Shown here piece by piece: positions 61,518-64,000 of a stretch of DNA of 64,000 nt. A program made the translations under genes and the position numbers. The number at the start of each line of letters is the position of its first letter. Within the stretch, counting starts at the first letter, position 1. The DNA lies in the NCBI GenBank assembly GCA_963777915.1, contig CAVZSH010000005.1:992001-1056000 (forward strand), given 5' to 3'. The notes below the pieces were generated by a model. It saw only the letters and a program-made list of their open reading frames with translations, was not told the origin of the DNA and ran no database searches. This DNA is from CAVUPF01 sp963777915. Its GTDB lineage: Bacteria > Actinomycetota > Thermoleophilia > Solirubrobacterales > 70-9.

Positions 61518-61823
61518 TTACGGCCGCCGACCGCCGCCCGTTCGCAGCCAATGGTCCAGCTCGGAGCGGCGGGCGATCAGCGCCGAGCCGTCGTGGTGGA
61601 CTGGGATGCGCCGCGCCGAGGCGAGAGCGTAGACGCGCGAGCGGGGGCTGTCGATGTAGTCGGCGATCTTGTCGGCGCCGCGCAGCCAGCCGTCCTCGGC
61701 GCTCTGGTCCTCCCGTCGGACAAGCAGCTCCGCGGCGCGCTCGGCAATGCGCTCGACTAGCTCATCACCAACATCGAGGGTCAGCGCGCTCGTGAGGCTG
61801 CCGTTGTGCCCCTCCCGCTCCAT
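61518..61823 (-). CDS. Excisionase-like HTH protein
   Basis: Start set at the ATG at 61823 with gagg 6 nt upstream, giving 101 residues. A helical N-terminus (LDVGDELVERIAERAAELL) is followed by a MerR/excisionase winged helix: GADKIADYIDSPRSRVYALASARRIPVHHDGSALIARRSELDHWL, the pattern of small element-encoded DNA-binding proteins (helix-turn-helix domain 17). It likely belongs to an element integrated at tRNA-Met. Confidence 0.75.
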   Translation of the reverse strand: MEREGHNGSLTSALTLDVGDELVERIAERAAELLVRREDQSAEDGWLRGADKIADYIDSPRSRVYALASARRIPVHHDGSALIARRSELDHWLRTGGGRRP

Positions 61824-62017
61824 TACCGCCTCTTGTCGTGGATCTCGATTTGCCAAACCACCGGTTCTAAGTCGCGGCGTCGGCAAATCTCTCCGGCATC
61901 GTCTCGCTTCATCCCGCCTGCAAGACGTGCGGGAGCGCCGTTGGGTACCCCTCCGCCCGGCTCGCATATTCGTCGGCGCCGATCGCAGTTCGGACGGAAA
62001 AGAGCTGTCCTGAGCGA

Positions 62018-62773
62018 GTGAGAAGCTTCGTGTTAGCGTTGCTTACAAGGGTCCTCGCGGATTCGCGTCGAAGTAGCACGCAAAAGTTGAGAAAGGGGCG
62101 CGAACTGACCATCGCCGGACTAGAGCGCGGAACTGAGTTAGGCCAGGGGCTATACAGCCTCTCAAGTCTGCGCGCCTATTTGGCGCTCAGCGGGGAGTCC
62201 AAAGACGGCGGCTATGTGCTCGATTGGCTAACCGATGTACTGAACCCCGTCGGCCACCGCCGTAGGCGTCCCGACTATAGCTTCGGGGACCTAATCAGCC
62301 TGTTCGTCGTCAGGGAGTTGAAGCGCAGGGGTGTCCGGACTGGGGATATCCGCGATGCAGAGACCTACCTGCGGGAAAAGTGGAACACCGACCGGCCCTT
62401 CGTGAGCGAGGAGATTCAGACAGACGGTCGAGGCATCTTCGTTGACGATGAGCTGATTGCTGGCGGTCAGTTCGAGGCGGCAGAGCTTCGGGGCCAACAG
62501 GTGATGCGAGAGGCCGTGAAAGAGCGACTCACGCATGTTCGCTATGACGATGGCACCGCGTCCTATTGGATGCCGGTGCAGCATGTCTTGATAGACCCTC
62601 GGGTGCAGTTCGGAGAACCGGTGATCGAGGGTACTCGCATCCCAACTGAGGCCGTGATGGACATGACGAGCTATGCGACCGTCAGCGAGATAGCCGCTGA
62701 TCTAAGGATCTCGGCCGAGCAGGCCAACGCGGCGTTGATGTTCGAGAACCGACTTTCCGCCCTTCACAACTAG
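62018..62773 (+). CDS. DUF433 antitoxin-like protein with MerR-type HTH
   Basis: A 251-residue protein starting near GTG 62018; the exact start is unsure. The middle has a MerR-like DNA-binding helix set (LYSLSSLRAYLAL ... YSFGDLISLFVVRELKRRGVRTGDIRDAETYL), and the C-terminal 65 residues are DUF433: VLIDPRVQFGEPVIEGTRIPTEAVMDMTSYATVSEIAADLRISAEQANAAL. DUF433 proteins act as antitoxins to PIN-like DUF5615 proteins, and exactly such a gene follows 17 bp downstream. Confidence 0.85.
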   Translation: MRSFVLALLTRVLADSRRSSTQKLRKGRELTIAGLERGTELGQGLYSLSSLRAYLALSGESKDGGYVLDWLTDVLNPVGHRRRRPDYSFGDLISLFVVRELKRRGVRTGDIRDAETYLREKWNTDRPFVSEEIQTDGRGIFVDDELIAGGQFEAAELRGQQVMREAVKERLTHVRYDDGTASYWMPVQHVLIDPRVQFGEPVIEGTRIPTEAVMDMTSYATVSEIAADLRISAEQANAALMFENRLSALHN

Positions 62774-62790
62774 CTTGACGAGAGGCCGAC

Positions 62791-63183
62791 TTGCAGCGGC
62801 TGCTATTCGATGAGGGCCTCCCCGGTGGGGCGAAGGTCGCCACTGCCTTAAGCGCCCTCGATCTAGTCGCACATACGGTAGGTGATGGAGGTGCTCCGCC
62901 AACAGGCAGCAAGGATCAGACCAACTGTAAGTGGTGTGCCACCAATGGAGCAGTTCTGGTCACGCACGACCGAGGTAAGGCTGATCGAGAGATCCTTGAA
63001 ATGCTCGACCAACATGAGGTTGGCGTGATCATCGTGCTCAAGGATTTGCGCTCCAAACCTCCCCATTGCCTAGCCCGAGCACTCCTTATTGCCGAGCCGA
63101 AGATGGATCAGCTGACAGCAAGCGGGAAGCGGCTACGCCACTATCTACGGCCGGGGGGAGGTCTCGCCCGCTCCCAGCGCTAG
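62791..63183 (+). CDS. PIN-like (DUF5615) toxin-type protein
   Basis: A 130-residue protein starting with TTG at 62791, gagagg 5-6 nt upstream. It begins LLFDEGLPGGAKVATALSAL, with the first acidic pair of the Mut7-C/PIN-like fold, and continues with NGAVLVTHDRGKADREILEML, where the second Asp and Lys/Asp residues sit. Members are predicted RNases controlled by DUF433 antitoxins. The VTHDRG motif and the gene pair make a type II toxin-antitoxin module plausible. Confidence 0.8.
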   Translation: MQRLLFDEGLPGGAKVATALSALDLVAHTVGDGGAPPTGSKDQTNCKWCATNGAVLVTHDRGKADREILEMLDQHEVGVIIVLKDLRSKPPHCLARALLIAEPKMDQLTASGKRLRHYLRPGGGLARSQR

Positions 63184-63236
63184 GGCTGTTGCCAGCGCGC
63201 CTGTTCGCAACGAAAGAAGGTTAGAATCGCGCGGCT

Positions 63237-63380
63237 ATGGATAGGCACGCCGGATCGACATTCGGGGCCATGCTGGTCCTAGTCCTGCTTTTCGTCGCTA
63301 CTCCCAGCGGCCTGATCGCTTTGGCGGCCGCTCCAGTCGCGCACTTGGATAGTCGGTCATCGGCGGACGGCAATGCCTGA
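63237..63380 (+). CDS. 47-residue membrane or secreted peptide
   Basis: ATG at 63237 opens a 47-codon frame with a single hydrophobic segment (FGAMLVLVLLFVATPSGLIAL) and a polar tail. Its stop overlaps the start of the methyltransferase gene by 8 bp, suggesting co-translation. Too short for family assignment; it could be a signal-peptide-like leader, a small membrane effector or a non-functional frame. Confidence 0.4.
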   Translation: MDRHAGSTFGAMLVLVLLFVATPSGLIALAAAPVAHLDSRSSADGNA

Positions 63381-64000
63381 GCTGCTTTGGGAAGGAAAGT
63401 ACGACGCAGAGGGTCGGCGAGTTACTCCGCCACGCATCTCTCTACCGTTCCAGACGGTTGAGACGGTCAACGAGTCGGCCCAAGAGCGGCAGCGCTCGCT
63501 TGACTTCCTAGAAGGAGAAAAATCCGGAGAGTGGCGTAACCGGCTGGTCTGGGGAGATAAGAAGTATGTCCTGCCAGCCCTCACGTCGGAGCTTGCCGGT
63601 CAAGTCGATCTCATCTACATTGATCCGCCCTTCGATACAGGTGCTGACTTCTCAGTTCGTACCAGCATCGACGATGAGGATTTCACCCGCCCTCCGAGTG
63701 TTATCGAGCAAAAGGCATACCGAGATACGTGGGGCGGTGGCCGAGACTCTTACCTTTCGTGGCTTTACGACACCGTGGGTACTTTATATGAGCTTCTGGC
63801 CGAAACAGGCAGCCTATACGTGCATTTGGATTGGCGAATGTCGCACTACGCCAAAGTAGTGCTCGACGAAGTATTTGGCGAGACTAATTTCCTCAACAAC
63901 GTCGTCTGGTCTTATCAAACCCGACACTCTTCGGATCGTTTTTGGAACCGCAAGCATGATGACATTCTTTTCTACAAGAAGTCTGATCACTGGACCTTCA
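63373..64000 (+). CDS. Site-specific DNA methyltransferase, N-terminal part
   Basis: Open from ATG 63373 to the window end (209 codons; truncated by the window). The protein contains the amino-methyltransferase motif IV YIDPPFDTG (about residues 80-88), preceded by LVWGDKKYVLPAL, and motif V-VIII-like text WLYDTVGTLYELLAETGSLYVHLDWRMSHYAKVVLDEVFG. This is the order found in beta-class N6-adenine/N4-cytosine enzymes, including type III Mod subunits. Codon use is less GC-biased than in the core genes. It probably begins a restriction-modification or similar defence locus just outside the window. Confidence 0.88.
   Translation, partial: MPELLWEGKYDAEGRRVTPPRISLPFQTVETVNESAQERQRSLDFLEGEKSGEWRNRLVWGDKKYVLPALTSELAGQVDLIYIDPPFDTGADFSVRTSIDDEDFTRPPSVIEQKAYRDTWGGGRDSYLSWLYDTVGTLYELLAETGSLYVHLDWRMSHYAKVVLDEVFGETNFLNNVVWSYQTRHSSDRFWNRKHDDILFYKKSDHWTF

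Overview
The window reads as a chromosomal segment of a high-GC actinobacterium. Protein flavour (RG- and A-rich, many GTG/TTG starts, ATGA/GTGA gene overlaps) and gene order suggest the class Thermoleophilia (Solirubrobacterales-like); this is inference, since there is no rRNA gene in the window to settle it. Most genes lie on the minus strand.

Layout. 1-14.3 kb: a small stress-type protein, a decayed IS21-family transposase, an APC permease, a ClC channel with CBS domains, an ECF sigma/anti-sigma pair, a secreted beta-propeller protein divergent from a Crp-type regulator, and a run of ion antiporters (two CPA2 genes, one frameshifted; a CaCA exchanger) enclosing a solute-binding lipoprotein. 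14.3-17.4 kb: mobile module A (nested palindrome, replication-relaxation protein, small coupled ORF, large serine recombinase). 17.4-28.9 kb: a conserved housekeeping block read right to left, efp-nusB-xseB-like-polyprenyl synthase-dxs, then (after a PadR/cupin/NTF2 patch) tlyA-nadK-MFS-recN. 28.9-39.5 kb: accessory island B, starting 12-18 nt from the efp start codon: a second serine recombinase, a second replication-relaxation protein with a related palindrome, a two-gene unit pairing a HEPN-like protein with an Sm-like/zinc-ribbon protein, a duplicated two-gene cassette, an ECF sigma factor and a secreted collagen-like protein carrying 33 perfect-length 18-residue repeats. 39.5-43.9 kb: SDR, LtrA, M42 peptidase and GGDEF genes. 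43.9-57.9 kb: the other half of the housekeeping cluster, hisS-aspS-(IscU-MnmA fusion)-alaS-ruvX-mltG-aroE-aroC-aroKB-aroQ-pepP. pepP is normally next to efp, so about 15 kb appears to have come between them. 58-61.2 kb: MBL hydrolase, small membrane protein, formiminotransferase, M29-like aminopeptidase. 61.26-64 kb: tRNA-Met(CAU) followed by an integrated-element-like accessory segment (excisionase-like HTH, DUF433/PIN-like toxin-antitoxin pair, small membrane peptide, start of a DNA methyltransferase running off the end).

How the genes work together: the aro genes give four of the seven shikimate-pathway activities as five proteins/domains (AroB, AroQ, AroE, AroK, AroC) in one translationally coupled run; dxs and the prenyl synthase feed isoprenoid precursors; alaS, aspS, hisS, mnmA, efp, tlyA serve translation; recN, ruvX, xseB-like and nadK sit with them as in many Gram-positives. 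The accessory regions are where unexplained biology lies: two related recombinase/replication-relaxation modules with a shared palindrome core and a 31-bp identical segment, the 18-residue-repeat fibre protein, and the HEPN-like/Sm-like pair.
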